This document shows, piece by piece, positions 9,579-18,485 of a stretch of 64,000 nt of DNA. The position numbers were made by a program, and so were the translations under genes. The notes beneath the pieces are model-generated. The model saw only the letters and a list, made by a program, of their open reading frames with translations. It was not told the origin of the DNA and made no database searches. The DNA comes from Pseudoxanthomonas beigongshangi (lineage in GTDB: Bacteria > Pseudomonadota > Gammaproteobacteria > Xanthomonadales > Xanthomonadaceae), in the NCBI RefSeq assembly GCF_016820515.1, contig NZ_JADHDV010000007.1, positions 1 to 64,000 of the forward strand. The letters run 5' to 3'. How positions within the stretch are numbered: position 1 is the first letter of the stretch; the number at the start of each line of letters is the position of its first letter.

Positions 9579-10679
9579 ATGACCACCAAGATCAATGCCG
9601 CCGCCGAGCAGGCGGCCACTCCCGCATCTCCCAAGCGCCGGCGCGTGCCGGTCTGGCTGTGGATCGCCGCACCGGCCGCGGTCATCGGTTTCTTTGCCTG
9701 GGAATGGGTGGTATCCAACCGCCAGGTCGGCACCGACAACGCCTACGTCAAGGCCGAACGCATCCTCATCGCGCCGCAGGTCGGCGGCCGGGTGGTGGAA
9801 GTGGCGGTCAGCCAGAACCAGGTGGTGAAGAAGGGCGATCTGCTGTTCCGCATCGACCCCGAACCGCTGCAGATTGCGCTGGCGCAGAACGAGGCGACCC
9901 TGGCCTATGTCGCCAACACCACCAGCGCGAGCCGCGCCAAGGTGACCGGCGCCGGCACTTCGGTCGCGGCCAAGCGCGAAACCCTGGCCTGGGCGCAGCG
10001 CGACCTCGCGCGCATGCAGCAGCTCGCCGGCCAGCAACTGGTCTCACGCAAGATGCTCGACGACGCGCGTCACGCCGTGGCGGAAGCGAAGACCGATCTG
10101 GCCGACGCGATCGCATCCGAATCCGAAGCCAACGCGGCGCTGAGCGGCGATTCGCATACCCCGCTGCAGGATCTGCCGGGCTATCGCGGCGCGATGGCGA
10201 TGCTGGCCAAGGCCAAACTGGACCTGGCGCACGCCGAAGTGCGCGCGCCGGTCGATGGCATCGTCGGCCTGCACGATCTGCAGGTGGGCGAATACATCAA
10301 CGTCGGCCAGACCGCGATGCCGCTGGTCGCCACCAACCCGATATGGGTGGAAGCCAACTTCAAGGAAACCGAGTTGACCCGGATGCACGTCGGCCAGCAG
10401 GCGACCGTCGAAGTGGATACCTATCCGGGCGTGAAGTGGAAGGCGCACGTCGCCTCGATCGCGCCGGCGTCCGGTGCCGAGTTCAGCGTGCTGCCGCCGC
10501 AGAACGCCACCGGCAACTGGGTCAAGATCGTGCAGCGCATTCCGGTCCGCCTCGAAATCGACGGTGCCGATCGCAGGGACGCTCCGCAACTGCGCGCCGG
10601 CATGAGCGCCGACGTGGAGGTCGACTTGCGCGATCCCGACGGCGGCGGCCATGCCGGCAAGGCCACCGCGGCGCGCTGA
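9579..10679 (+). CDS. emrA: HlyD/EmrA-type membrane fusion protein
   Basis: A 366-residue periplasmic adaptor anchored by one N-terminal membrane helix (about residues 23-42, VWLWIAAPAAVIGFFAWEWV) after a basic cytoplasmic stretch. It then has a biotinyl-lipoyl-like half (TDNAYVKAERILIAPQVGG), a coiled-coil hairpin (about 95-200), the second lipoyl half (VRAPVDGIVG) and a beta-barrel domain. This is the EmrA architecture: it bridges the inner-membrane transporter EmrB to an outer-membrane channel. It starts 12 bp after marR. No outer-membrane factor gene lies in the cluster, so a TolC-like channel must come from elsewhere. Confidence 0.92.
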   Translation: MTTKINAAAEQAATPASPKRRRVPVWLWIAAPAAVIGFFAWEWVVSNRQVGTDNAYVKAERILIAPQVGGRVVEVAVSQNQVVKKGDLLFRIDPEPLQIALAQNEATLAYVANTTSASRAKVTGAGTSVAAKRETLAWAQRDLARMQQLAGQQLVSRKMLDDARHAVAEAKTDLADAIASESEANAALSGDSHTPLQDLPGYRGAMAMLAKAKLDLAHAEVRAPVDGIVGLHDLQVGEYINVGQTAMPLVATNPIWVEANFKETELTRMHVGQQATVEVDTYPGVKWKAHVASIAPASGAEFSVLPPQNATGNWVKIVQRIPVRLEIDGADRRDAPQLRAGMSADVEVDLRDPDGGGHAGKATAAR

Positions 10680-10689
10680 AGCAAGCTGT

Positions 10690-10812
10690 TTGTTACCGTC
10701 ATTCCGGGCGTCTGCGGACCGCATAGCGGCGCTGTGGTGGAGTCGCGAAGGGTTCCGCGGCGCTCCGGGATGACCTCTGATTCTCCATGGCGCGGCGCGT
10801 GCGCGCGCCGCC
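10690..10812. repeat. REP-like inverted repeat between emrA and emrB
   Basis: The gap contains an imperfect palindrome with outer arms reading GTCATTCCGGG (from about 10697) and CCGGGATGAC (ending about 10774), and a further GC-rich hairpin near 10790-10812. No gene fits here. Such elements between co-transcribed genes can tune the relative expression of upstream and downstream parts. Confidence 0.45.
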
Positions 10813-10833
10813 CCGTGCCAGGCCGGTGACGCC

Positions 10834-12378
10834 ATGATCAGCCGATTGAAGAACGACAACGCGAACGGCAACCGCACCCTGCTGGTGGTGTCGGTGATGC
10901 TGGCCACGCTGATGCAGGCGCTGGACACCACCATCGCCAACGTCGCGCTGCCGGACATGCAGGGCTCGCTGTCGGCCACCCAGGACCAGGTGTCGTGGGT
11001 GTTGACCAGCTACATAGTGGCTGCCGCGATCCTGACTCCCGTCACCGGCTGGCTGGCCGGTCGGCTGGGACGCCGGCGCCTGCTGATCATCGCGGTGGGC
11101 GGATTCACCGTCGCCTCGCTGCTGTGCGGCATCGCCACCGGCATCGGCGAAATGGTGTTCTACCGCGTGCTGCAAGGCGTGTTCGGCGCCTCGCTGGTGC
11201 CGATCTCGCAGTCGCTGCTGCTGGATTCATTCCCCAAGGAAAAGCACGGCGCGGCGATGGCGATGTGGGGCATGGGCATCATGGTCGGCCCGATCCTCGG
11301 TCCGCCGCTGGGCGGCTTCCTGACCCAGAACTACAGCTGGCACTGGGTATTCCTGATCAACCTGCCGATCGGCATCCTCGCGCTCATCGGCATCCTGGCC
11401 AGCGTGAAGAAGGACCAGCCGCACGAGCGCCCGCTGGACGGCATCGGCCTGGGGCTGCTGGCGCTGGGCATCGGCGCGTTGCAGCTGTTCCTGGATCGCG
11501 GGCAGGGCGAGGACTGGTTCGGCAGCCTGGAAATCCAGATCGAAGCGGCGCTGGCGTTCCTGGCGTTGTACATGTACGCACTGTGGTGGTGGCGCCACCG
11601 CGAGCACGCGCTGCTGGATCTCGGGCTGCTGAAGAATGCCAACTTCGCGGTCGGCTGCGCGCTGATCTTCATCGTCGGTATCGTGCTGTTCGCCACGCTC
11701 GCGCTGCTGCCACCGTACCTGAGCACGCTGATGAACTACCCGGTGTTGACCATCGGTCTGGTGCTGGCGCCGCGCGGCGTCGGCACCATGCTGAGCATGA
11801 TGGTGGTCGGGCGCCTGCTGGGACGGGTGGATGCGCGCGGCCCGATCCTGGTCGGCATGGGCCTGATGGTGCTCTCGCTGCATGGCATGACCCAATTCGG
11901 CCCGACCGCGTCGATGTCGTCGATTGTCTGGCTGGGCGTGATCCAGGGCCTGGGACTCGGATTGGTGTTCGTGCCGATTTCAACGGTCGCCTATGCGACG
12001 CTGGAACCGCACCAGCGCACCGAAGCGGCCGGCTTGTTCAGTCTGGTCCGCAACATCGGCTCGTCGGTGGGCATCTCGGTGGTGATGACGCTGCTGTCGC
12101 GCGCCGGCCAGATCAACCACGCGGAGATCGGCGCGCGCATACCCGCCTTCGGTGCCGAGACTACCCTGCTGCCGCCGATGTGGAATCCGGATACCGTGAG
12201 CGGCGCGGCGCTGCTCAACGCCGAGGTGATGCGGCAATCCGCGGCGATTGGCTATCTCAACGACTTCAAGCTGATGATGTTGCTGACCCTGGTGTCGATG
12301 CCGCTGGTGCTGTTGATGCAGAGCGGCAAGCATCCGACAGGCGGATCCGCGGGCGCGGATGCGGCAGCGGCGCATTAG
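10834..12378 (+). CDS. emrB: DHA2-family MFS multidrug transporter (EmrB-type)
   Basis: A 514-residue inner-membrane proton antiporter with about 14 hydrophobic helices, the DHA2 arrangement. Motif A-like GWLAGRLGRRRLL follows helix 2, and the DHA2 signature LDTTIANVALPDMQ lies in helix 1 (about residues 29-42). The segment GIMVGPILGPPLGG matches motif C of antiporters. It pairs with EmrA to expel hydrophobic drugs or uncouplers across both membranes. It is the third gene after marR and emrA, with a 154-bp gap holding a REP-like palindrome. Start ATG 10834 gives a short basic N-terminus, as is usual. Confidence 0.93.
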   Translation: MISRLKNDNANGNRTLLVVSVMLATLMQALDTTIANVALPDMQGSLSATQDQVSWVLTSYIVAAAILTPVTGWLAGRLGRRRLLIIAVGGFTVASLLCGIATGIGEMVFYRVLQGVFGASLVPISQSLLLDSFPKEKHGAAMAMWGMGIMVGPILGPPLGGFLTQNYSWHWVFLINLPIGILALIGILASVKKDQPHERPLDGIGLGLLALGIGALQLFLDRGQGEDWFGSLEIQIEAALAFLALYMYALWWWRHREHALLDLGLLKNANFAVGCALIFIVGIVLFATLALLPPYLSTLMNYPVLTIGLVLAPRGVGTMLSMMVVGRLLGRVDARGPILVGMGLMVLSLHGMTQFGPTASMSSIVWLGVIQGLGLGLVFVPISTVAYATLEPHQRTEAAGLFSLVRNIGSSVGISVVMTLLSRAGQINHAEIGARIPAFGAETTLLPPMWNPDTVSGAALLNAEVMRQSAAIGYLNDFKLMMLLTLVSMPLVLLMQSGKHPTGGSAGADAAAAH

Positions 12379-12393
12379 CGGGCATCACCTCAT

Positions 12394-12505
12394 TGTAGGA
12401 GCGACGTGAGTCGCGACCGCATGCCTGGCACTGGATTGGGGCGCGACTTGCGTCGCTCCTGCATCGCGATCGCGGCGAGCAGTCGCGACTCACGTCGCTC
12501 CTACA
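12394..12505. repeat. GTAGGAGCGACG-type REP cluster (three arms)
   Basis: A forward arm TGTAGGAGCGACG (12394) is followed by two inverted arms, CGTCGCTCCTGCA (ending 12463) and CGTCGCTCCTACA (ending 12505). Each arm carries an internal palindrome of the form GTCGCGAC. This is the GTAG-headed REP style of Xanthomonadaceae (compare the Stenotrophomonas SMAG elements). It fills most of the gap after emrB and could form alternative hairpins in RNA. Confidence 0.8.
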
Positions 12506-12520
12506 GGATGCAGGGATAGA

Positions 12521-12916
12521 ATGATGTCCATGAAACTGCTCGGCATCCACCACGTCGCCATCATCGCTTCGGACTATGCGCGTTCGCGGCGTTTCTATGT
12601 CGAGGTGCTGGGATTGGACGTGATCGCGGAGCATTACCGCGAGGCGCGCGATTCCTGGAAGCTGGATCTGCGGGTGGACGAGCGCACCCGGATCGAATTG
12701 TTTTCGTTTCCCTCGCCGCCAGCGCGGGTGTCGCGGCCCGAGGCGTGCGGCCTGCGCCATCTGGCGCTACGGGTGGCGGACCTGGATGCCGCGGTCTCCC
12801 ATCTGGAAGCGCATGGCGTGGCGGTGGAACCGATCCGGGTGGACGAGTTCACCGACCGGCGTTTCACCTTCTTCGCGGATCCGGACGGGCTGCCGCTGGA
12901 GTTGTACGAGGATTGA
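12521..12916 (+). CDS. VOC-family protein (glyoxalase/YaeR-like)
   Basis: A 131-residue vicinal-oxygen-chelate fold protein with paired beta-alpha-beta-beta-beta modules. Metal-ligand candidates are His in GIHHVAII near the start, Glu in TRIELFSF, His in LRHLALRV and Glu in PLELYED at the C-terminus. This spacing resembles the YaeR/GloA2 subgroup. The reaction is not known; an aldehyde- or lactoylglutathione-type lyase is only a family possibility. AGGG at 12512-12515 supports the start at 12521, although ATGs at 12524 and 12530 are also in frame. It is flanked on both sides by REP palindromes and has no obvious operon partner. Confidence 0.88.
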   Translation: MMSMKLLGIHHVAIIASDYARSRRFYVEVLGLDVIAEHYREARDSWKLDLRVDERTRIELFSFPSPPARVSRPEACGLRHLALRVADLDAAVSHLEAHGVAVEPIRVDEFTDRRFTFFADPDGLPLELYED

Positions 12917-12922
12917 CGCTTG

Positions 12923-12999
12923 CCTGTGGGAGCGACGTAAGTCGCGATTCGCGATGGCACCGTCAGTCAGGATTTCGCGACTCACGTCGCTCCCACAGG
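12923..12999. repeat. GTGGGAGCGACG-type REP pair
   Basis: CCTGTGGGAGCGACG opens the element and CGTCGCTCCCACAGG closes it, giving long inverted arms around a central unique stretch. It belongs to the same family as the copies at 12394 and 39998. It lies between the convergent VOC and hydrolase genes, where the hairpin may act as a bidirectional transcript end. Confidence 0.8.
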
Positions 13000-13008
13000 A
13001 ACGGGCGA

Positions 13009-14043
13009 TCAACGACCCGCGTCGGTATCGCGCAGGAAATCGATCAGCCCGTTCACGTAGGTGCTCTGGTCGTCGTACATCGCCATGTGGCTGCCTTCCG
13101 GGCAGAACAGGTAGCGCCCCTTCGGCAGCCGCTTGCTCATCATCTCCATGTAGGCCGGGTCCATGGTGTCGTGGCGTGCGCCGATGACGAGGGTGGGTAC
13201 GGGGATCTTTCCCAGGTCGGCGGTGCGGTCCCAGTCGGCGAGGATGCCGCTGGCACCCAGTTCGCTCGGACCCTGCATCGGTACGTAGACCTTCCTGTTG
13301 ATGTGGGCGAATGAGCGGTTGACCGGTTCCGGCCACTGCGCGGCCGGCATGCGCAGGACGTGCGCTTCGTAATGCGGCAACAGCAAATCCATGTAGCGCG
13401 GATCGTCGAAGCGCTTGTCCTTCTCCAGTTGCTTGATCTCGGCCAGCGCGGCGGGATCCATCTTCGGTTCCAGCACCTTGTGCGCGTAGTCGTTGTACGC
13501 GGGAATGCTGGACATCATGTTGGAGATGATCAGGCCCTTGAGATGCTGCGGATACTTGAGCGCGTATTCCATCGCCAGGATGCCGCCCCAGGAATGCCCG
13601 AGCAGATAGAAGTTGCTCCCGTCCAGCTTGAGCGCCTGGCGGACCTGCTCCACTTCCTCGACGAAACGCGCGGTGTCCAGCAGGCGCGGGTCATCGGGTT
13701 GATCGCTGTAGGCCGAACCGAGCTGGTCGTAGTAGTAGTACTCGATGCCGGCGGCCGGCAGGAAGCTGTCGAAGGCCTCGAAGTATTCGTGGGTGGCGCC
13801 TGGACCGCCATGCAGCAGGAGCAGCTTGATGCGCGGATTGTTGCCGACCCGCTTGGTCCAGACCTTGAAGTCGCCGGCGGGCGTGTGGATCGGAATCATG
13901 CGCGCGCCGCCGGACAACACGTCGTCGCGGCCGGTGTTGTCGAAGTAGCTTGCCGGTAGTGTTGGCGGCGAGGACTGCGCGGCAGCCGCGATGCCGGAGA
14001 CGAGGAACAGCGACGACAGCAGCAGCGAACCGGCCAGCTTCAT
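13009..14043 (-). CDS. Secreted alpha/beta hydrolase, proline iminopeptidase type
   Basis: A 344-residue protein with a clear signal peptide (about residues 1-22), so it is exported. The mature part is an alpha/beta hydrolase: oxyanion segment HGGPG (79-83), nucleophile Ser151 in GHSWGG, probable acid Asp292 (GARHDTMDP) and catalytic His319 (EGSHMA). The HGGPG plus GHSWGG pattern is that of S33 prolyl aminopeptidases, so it may remove N-terminal proline from peptides. Exported members can instead be esterases. The start is set by the signal peptide at 14043; a longer open frame upstream has no such character. No operon partner is visible. Confidence 0.9.
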   Translation of the reverse strand: MKLAGSLLLSSLFLVSGIAAAAQSSPPTLPASYFDNTGRDDVLSGGARMIPIHTPAGDFKVWTKRVGNNPRIKLLLLHGGPGATHEYFEAFDSFLPAAGIEYYYYDQLGSAYSDQPDDPRLLDTARFVEEVEQVRQALKLDGSNFYLLGHSWGGILAMEYALKYPQHLKGLIISNMMSSIPAYNDYAHKVLEPKMDPAALAEIKQLEKDKRFDDPRYMDLLLPHYEAHVLRMPAAQWPEPVNRSFAHINRKVYVPMQGPSELGASGILADWDRTADLGKIPVPTLVIGARHDTMDPAYMEMMSKRLPKGRYLFCPEGSHMAMYDDQSTYVNGLIDFLRDTDAGR

Positions 14044-14276
14044 GGCGGACTCCAGGCGATGGACCATGCCGAGCCTAGCAACGCGCCCGAAGCCGCCGCA
14101 ACCGGCGGCGTCATAACAGGATTGTCCGGGACGGGAACCGATGTGCCGATGTTCGCGCCGGATGCATGCGCTGGCACCTTCCGGCATCGACGAGAGCCAC
14201 GGACGTTGATATGCGGCGTACCGGGACACGCACCGGCGACGATCCGTGCCCGGATCGCCGCCGCCTCAACGCCGGC
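14044..14276. other. Non-coding gap upstream of the hydrolase and downstream of cysK
   Basis: This stretch holds no convincing gene. It contains a small hairpin with arms GCCGCCG (14092-14098) and CGGCGGC (14103-14109) around CAAC, not followed by a T-run. It probably carries the hydrolase promoter on the minus strand. A 96-codon plus-strand frame (from 14059) runs into cysK antisense and looks spurious. Confidence 0.4.
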
Positions 14277-15236
14277 TCAGCCCAGCGAGGCCAGCCACTC
14301 GTCGTCGGAGCCTTCGTTGACGCCCTCGAACAACGGGGTGGAGAAGTAGCGTTCGCCGGTATCCGGCAGCACCGCCAGGATGACCGAACCTTCGCTGGCC
14401 TTTTCCGCCACCTGCAAGGCGGCGGCGACGGTGGCGCCGGCGGAGATGCCGACGAAGATGCCTTCCTCGGCGGCCAGCCGCCGCGAGGTGGCGATGGCGC
14501 TGGCATCGTCCACCGTCAGCAGTTCGTCGAATACTTCGCGGTTGAGCACTTCCGGCACGAAATCCGGGGTCCAGCCCTGGATCTTGTGCGGCGCCCATTC
14601 CTTGCCCTGCAGCAGCGACGCGCCGGCCGGCTCGGAGGCGGTGATGCGCACTTCCGGACGGGCCACGCGCAGCACCTCGCCCACGCCGGTGAGGGTGCCG
14701 CCGGTACCCCAGCCGGTGACGAAGTGATCCAGCCGGCGGCCGGCGAAATCGCGCAGGATTTCCGCCGCGGTGGTCTGCCGGTGGTAGGCGGGATTGGCCG
14801 GATTGGCGAACTGGCGGGCGAGGAACCAGCCGTGCTTCTTCGCCAGTTCCTCGGCCCGGCGAACCATGCCGCTGCCGCGTTCCGCGGCGGGGGTCAGGAT
14901 GACCTTGGCGCCATAGGCGCGCATCAGCTTGCGGCGCTCGATGGAGAAGGTCTCGGCCATCGTCGCGACGAACTTGTAGCCGCGTGCGGCGGCGACCATC
15001 GCCAATGCCACGCCGGTGTTGCCGGAGGTGGCTTCGACGATCGTGTCGCCCGGTTTGAGCAGGCCCTTGGCCTCGGCATCCAGGACGATCGCCAGCGCCA
15101 GGCGATCCTTGACCGAACCGCCGGGATTGAACGACTCCACCTTGGCGTACAGCTCGACGTGCGAAGGCGCGACGCGGTGAAGTTTGACCACCGGCGTGCG
15201 GCCGATGGTGTCGAGGATGCTGTCGTGGATGGGCAT
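14277..15236 (-). CDS. cysK: Cysteine synthase (O-acetylserine sulfhydrylase)
   Basis: A 319-residue PLP enzyme that condenses O-acetylserine with sulfide to give cysteine. The PLP-binding lysine is Lys43 in NPGGSVKDR. The asparagine/glycine loop EATSGNTGVALAM and the phosphate-binding GWGTGGTLTG loop are both present. A strong ribosome site (CAGGAGA) precedes ATG 15236 on the minus strand. It starts 25 bp after the cysG stop, so cysG and cysK form an operon. The sequence fits both CysK and the related CysM/CBS-like enzymes; the sulfate-assimilation context favours cysteine synthase. Confidence 0.93.
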   Translation of the reverse strand: MPIHDSILDTIGRTPVVKLHRVAPSHVELYAKVESFNPGGSVKDRLALAIVLDAEAKGLLKPGDTIVEATSGNTGVALAMVAAARGYKFVATMAETFSIERRKLMRAYGAKVILTPAAERGSGMVRRAEELAKKHGWFLARQFANPANPAYHRQTTAAEILRDFAGRRLDHFVTGWGTGGTLTGVGEVLRVARPEVRITASEPAGASLLQGKEWAPHKIQGWTPDFVPEVLNREVFDELLTVDDASAIATSRRLAAEEGIFVGISAGATVAAALQVAEKASEGSVILAVLPDTGERYFSTPLFEGVNEGSDDEWLASLG

Positions 15237-15261
15237 GAGGGAATCTCCTGGAGAAGGGAAG

Positions 15262-16707
15262 TCAGGCGGCGTGCGGGAGTGTGGCCGCCGCCAGGTCATC
15301 GGGATGTGGTGGCGCGGCCAGCGGCGCGGGTCCGAACCAGTGCAGGGCATCGGCCAGGCCGGCGACCTCGCCGAGGATGAGCAGGGCGGGTGATCGCACC
15401 TGGTGATGGCGTGCGGTCCGCGCCAGCCCGTCCAGGCGGCCGGTGATCACGCGCTGTTCGGCGCGCGACCCACTTTCAATCAACGCGAATGGCGTCCGGT
15501 CCGGACACCCTTCGGCGGAAAGTCGCGCCTGTACGGTTTCCAGCCCGGCCACGCCCATGTAGAACGCCAGGGTCTGCCGGCCCCGCGCCAGCGCGGCCCA
15601 GTCGAGGGTATCCAGCGAGTCCCGGCAGTGGGCGGTCACCAGCCGCACCGACTGGGCGTGGTCCCGGTGGGTGAGCGGGATGCCGGCGTAGGCCGCGCAG
15701 GCCACCGCCGCGGTGATGCCGGGGACGACCTCGTAGGGAATCCGGTGCCCGCGCAGGAACTCCAGTTCCTCGCCGCCGCGGCCGAACACGAACGGGTCGC
15801 CACCCTTCAGCCGCACCACCCGGCGGCCGGCCCGCGCATGTTCGAGCATCAACGCATGGATGCTTTCCTGGCGCACGCTGTGGCCCTGCGCCGATTTGCC
15901 GACCTCCACCCGCAGCGCGTCGCGGCGCGCCAGCTGCAGCACTTCGTCGCTGACCAGGCGGTCGTGCAGGATCACGTCGGCCTCGTTGAGCGCGCGCAGG
16001 CCGGCGAGGGTCAGCAGGCCGGGATCGCCCGGACCCGCGCCGACCAGGACCACCGAACCCCGCGGCGGCGAAACAGGCGTCGCCAGGGCGTCGGCGAGCG
16101 CGCGTTCGGCCTGCTCCGTCCGCCGCTGCCGCAGCAGCCGCGGCAACGGGCCCGCCAACAGGCGTTCGAAGAAACGGCGGCGCGCGCCGGTTTCCGGGAA
16201 GCGCGCGCGGATGCGGCCGCGTTCGCGCGCCAGCAGCGCGGTCAGCGCGCCCCAGGAGTCATCCAGCCAGGTTTCCAGCTGGCGCCGCAGGTGGCGGGCC
16301 ACCATCGGCGCGCCGCCCCCGCTGGACACCGCGACCTGCAGATCGCCGCGGCGGACCACCGCCGGCACGTGGAAGCTGGACAGCAGCGCGTCGTCGACCA
16401 CGTTGGCGAACACCCGGCGGCGGCTGGCGGCATCGGCGACGGCGCGGTTGACCGTCGCGTCGTCGGTGGCGGCAATGACCAGCCAGACGCCGTCGAGTGC
16501 CCCGGCGCGGAAGGTGCCGGGATCCCAGCCGATCAGGCCGGTGTCGGCCAGCAACTGCAGGGCCGGGGTCAGCGCGGGTGCCTGCACGTGGATGCGGGCG
16601 CCGGCTTCGCGCAACGCCTGCACCTTGCGTTCGGCGACCTCGCCGCCCCCCACCACCAGCACCGGACGGTCATGCAGATCGACGAAAAGAGGGAACAGGG
16701 TGGCCAC
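15262..16707 (-). CDS. cysG: Siroheme synthase (multifunctional CysG)
   Basis: A 481-residue fused enzyme that makes siroheme from uroporphyrinogen III for sulfite reductase. The N-terminal half is the precorrin-2 dehydrogenase/ferrochelatase module, with the dinucleotide motif [11 protein letters not shown] near residue 20. The C-terminal half (from about residue 220) is the SAM-dependent uroporphyrinogen methyltransferase, with [31 protein letters not shown] and PVTHRD-like PLTHRD. The GTG at 16707 gives the family-typical N-terminus (VATLFPLF); a GTG 51 bp upstream is possible but adds non-conserved residues. It is divergent from cysB and sits upstream of cysK. Confidence 0.93.
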   Translation of the reverse strand: MATLFPLFVDLHDRPVLVVGGGEVAERKVQALREAGARIHVQAPALTPALQLLADTGLIGWDPGTFRAGALDGVWLVIAATDDATVNRAVADAASRRRVFANVVDDALLSSFHVPAVVRRGDLQVAVSSGGGAPMVARHLRRQLETWLDDSWGALTALLARERGRIRARFPETGARRRFFERLLAGPLPRLLRQRRTEQAERALADALATPVSPPRGSVVLVGAGPGDPGLLTLAGLRALNEADVILHDRLVSDEVLQLARRDALRVEVGKSAQGHSVRQESIHALMLEHARAGRRVVRLKGGDPFVFGRGGEELEFLRGHRIPYEVVPGITAAVACAAYAGIPLTHRDHAQSVRLVTAHCRDSLDTLDWAALARGRQTLAFYMGVAGLETVQARLSAEGCPDRTPFALIESGSRAEQRVITGRLDGLARTARHHQVRSPALLILGEVAGLADALHWFGPAPLAAPPHPDDLAAATLPHAA

Positions 16708-16760
16708 GGCGGAGCATCTGGTTCGAGGCTCATGACCGTAGCTTTGGCACAGCGGCACAA

Positions 16761-16805
16761 GGAAATAACTTGCGCCGGATCGGACATGCCTTGCGGTTAT
16801 AAGCC
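16761..16805. promoter_or_regulatory. Candidate CysB-binding region between cysG and cysB
   Basis: GGAAATAACTT (16761-16771) and GGTTATAAGCC (16795-16805) lie in the divergent cysG/cysB gap. Very similar motifs, in the opposite arrangement, occur in the divergent cysJ/cysD gap at 25933-25963. Shared AT-rich motifs in two cys control regions of an otherwise GC-rich genome suggest a common regulator, most likely CysB. This is inference from comparison. Confidence 0.45.
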
Positions 16806-16888
16806 ACCGGCGTTACGGTCCGGGAAAATCCTCTACAGTCCTCGCTCCCCCTGCGCCGCCCGCCGCGGCGCTTCCGAGACGGATTCCG

Positions 16889-17872
16889 ATGACGCTGACC
16901 CAACTTCGCTACCTGGTGGCGATCGCCGATGCCGACCTCAACATCACGCTGGCGGCGGCCCGCGTGCATGCCACCCAGCCGGGCCTGTCCAAGCAGCTCA
17001 AGCAACTGGAGGACGAACTGGGCTTCCTGCTGTTCGTGCGCAAGGGACGCAGCCTGGAATCGGTGACCCCGGCGGGCGAGGAAGTCATCGAGCGCGCGCG
17101 CGCGGTGCTGGCCGAAGCCAACAACATCCGCACCTACGCGGCCAACCAGCGTCGCGAGAGCCAGGGCCAGCTGATCCTGGCCACCACCCATACCCAGGCG
17201 CGCTTCGTGCTGCCGCCGGCCGTCGCCCGGATCAAGCGGGCCTACCCGCAGGTCAGCGTGCACCTGCAGCACGCCGCCGAGAGCACCGCGCTGGATCTGC
17301 TGAGCCAGGGCGATGCCGACATCGCGGTGATCAGCACCGCCGGCGACGAGCCGCAGGGCGGCATCGCGGTGCCGCTGTACCGCTGGCGCCGGCTGGTGCT
17401 GGTGCCGCGCGGCCATGCGCTGGATCGCGACGGTGCCGCGCCGAGCATCCGCGAGCTGGTCGACCTGCCGCTGGTCAGCTACGACTCCTCGACCCGGCCG
17501 GGTTCCTCGCTGCAGCGCGCGTTCGCCAGCGTGGGGCTGGAGCCGACCATCGCCGTGACCGCGCTGGATGCGGATCTCATCAAGACCTATGTGCGCGCCG
17601 GCCTCGGCGTCGGCCTGCTGGCGGAAATGGCGATCGGCAGTGGCGACACCGACCTGCGCGCGTGGCCGGCCCCGCCGGAGATCAAGGAATGCGTGGCCTG
17701 GGCCGTGCTGCCGCGCGAGCGCGTGCTGCGCGATTACGCGCTGGAGCTGGTGCATGCCCTGGCGCCGCAGGTGGACCGGCGCGATCTGCGGCGGGTACTG
17801 GACGGCAACCAGGTCGCCGACTGGCCGACACCGCCCACCTGGGAATCCCTGACCCAGACCATCACCACCTGA
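16889..17872 (+). CDS. cysB: LysR-type regulator CysB
   Basis: A 327-residue LysR-type transcription factor. The N-terminal winged helix-turn-helix (about residues 1-60; TLTQLRYLVAIAD, ATQPGLSKQLKQLEDELG) is followed by a periplasmic-binding-like sensing domain. Sensing-domain features match CysB/Cbl: TTHTQARFVLP at about residues 98-108 contacts the inducer N-acetylserine or sulfate in known members, and the length (about 325) is that of CysB. It activates sulfate-assimilation genes when cysteine is scarce. It is divergent from cysG-cysK and lies 3.6 kb from the cysHIJ and cysDNC operons. Confidence 0.93.
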   Translation: MTLTQLRYLVAIADADLNITLAAARVHATQPGLSKQLKQLEDELGFLLFVRKGRSLESVTPAGEEVIERARAVLAEANNIRTYAANQRRESQGQLILATTHTQARFVLPPAVARIKRAYPQVSVHLQHAAESTALDLLSQGDADIAVISTAGDEPQGGIAVPLYRWRRLVLVPRGHALDRDGAAPSIRELVDLPLVSYDSSTRPGSSLQRAFASVGLEPTIAVTALDADLIKTYVRAGLGVGLLAEMAIGSGDTDLRAWPAPPEIKECVAWAVLPRERVLRDYALELVHALAPQVDRRDLRRVLDGNQVADWPTPPTWESLTQTITT

Positions 17873-17941
17873 CGACGGCGGGACTACCGGCGCCGGTGGC
17901 GGGATCGCATACTCCCGCACTGATTCGAAAAGGACATCGAC

Positions 17942-18475
17942 ATGCGCATCGCGATCCTTCCGGCAATCCTTCCGGCAATCCTCCTGGCGTTCGGCCTGCC
18001 CGCCCTTTCCGCCGAACCGGCCGCCGGCCAGCTGACCTTGCCCGCACCGGAGGAACTGAAGCGGATCATCCGCGAACAGGATCTCGCCCTGTTCGCGATC
18101 ACCTTCGAAACCTGCGACATCGAGGCGCTGAAGCCGATGCTGGCCGATGACCTGGAGTTCTATCACGACAAGGGCGGCGTGGTGTCACGCTCGGCCGCCG
18201 ACTTCATCGCCGTCATCGAGAAGAATTGCGCGGCCTGGAAGGCACCGGATGCATGGCGTTCGCGCCGGGAACTGATCGAATCCTCGTTGCAGGTGGATCC
18301 GATTCCCGGCTACGGCGCGATGGAAATCGGCGAGCACCGGTTTCACGAACGCAAGGGCGATGGCCCCGAGAAGGCGGTCGGGATGGCAGGTTTCAGCCAG
18401 GTCTGGAAACTCGAAGGCGGGCAGTGGAAGCTTTCCCGCGTGCTCAGCTACGGCCACCGGCCACTGGTTCCCTGA
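17942..18475 (+). CDS. Exported NTF2-like (DUF4440-type) protein
   Basis: A 177-residue protein with a signal peptide (about residues 1-23) that contains a near-perfect tandem 12-bp repeat in its DNA (around 17959-17982). The mature part is a single NTF2/SnoaL-like cone fold, with a DUF4440-like stretch (EALKPMLADDLEFYHDKGG) and a final strand pair (QVWKLEGGQWKLSRVLSYGH). Such proteins are often ligand-binding or of unknown function, so I assign none. AGGA precedes the ATG at normal spacing. The next gene begins 10 bp after its stop, so the two are likely co-transcribed. Confidence 0.8.
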   Translation: MRIAILPAILPAILLAFGLPALSAEPAAGQLTLPAPEELKRIIREQDLALFAITFETCDIEALKPMLADDLEFYHDKGGVVSRSAADFIAVIEKNCAAWKAPDAWRSRRELIESSLQVDPIPGYGAMEIGEHRFHERKGDGPEKAVGMAGFSQVWKLEGGQWKLSRVLSYGHRPLVP

Positions 18476-18485
18476 GGGACGAGCG

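Noticed and set aside
12394-12999. CRISPR array or IS ends suggested by the repeated GGAGCGACG motif
   Set aside because: Spacing is irregular, the units are inverted rather than direct, and there are no cas or transposase genes. They are REP palindromes.
14059-14349. A 96-codon plus-strand frame between the hydrolase and cysK
   Set aside because: It overlaps cysK antisense, has no ribosome site and shows low-complexity composition.
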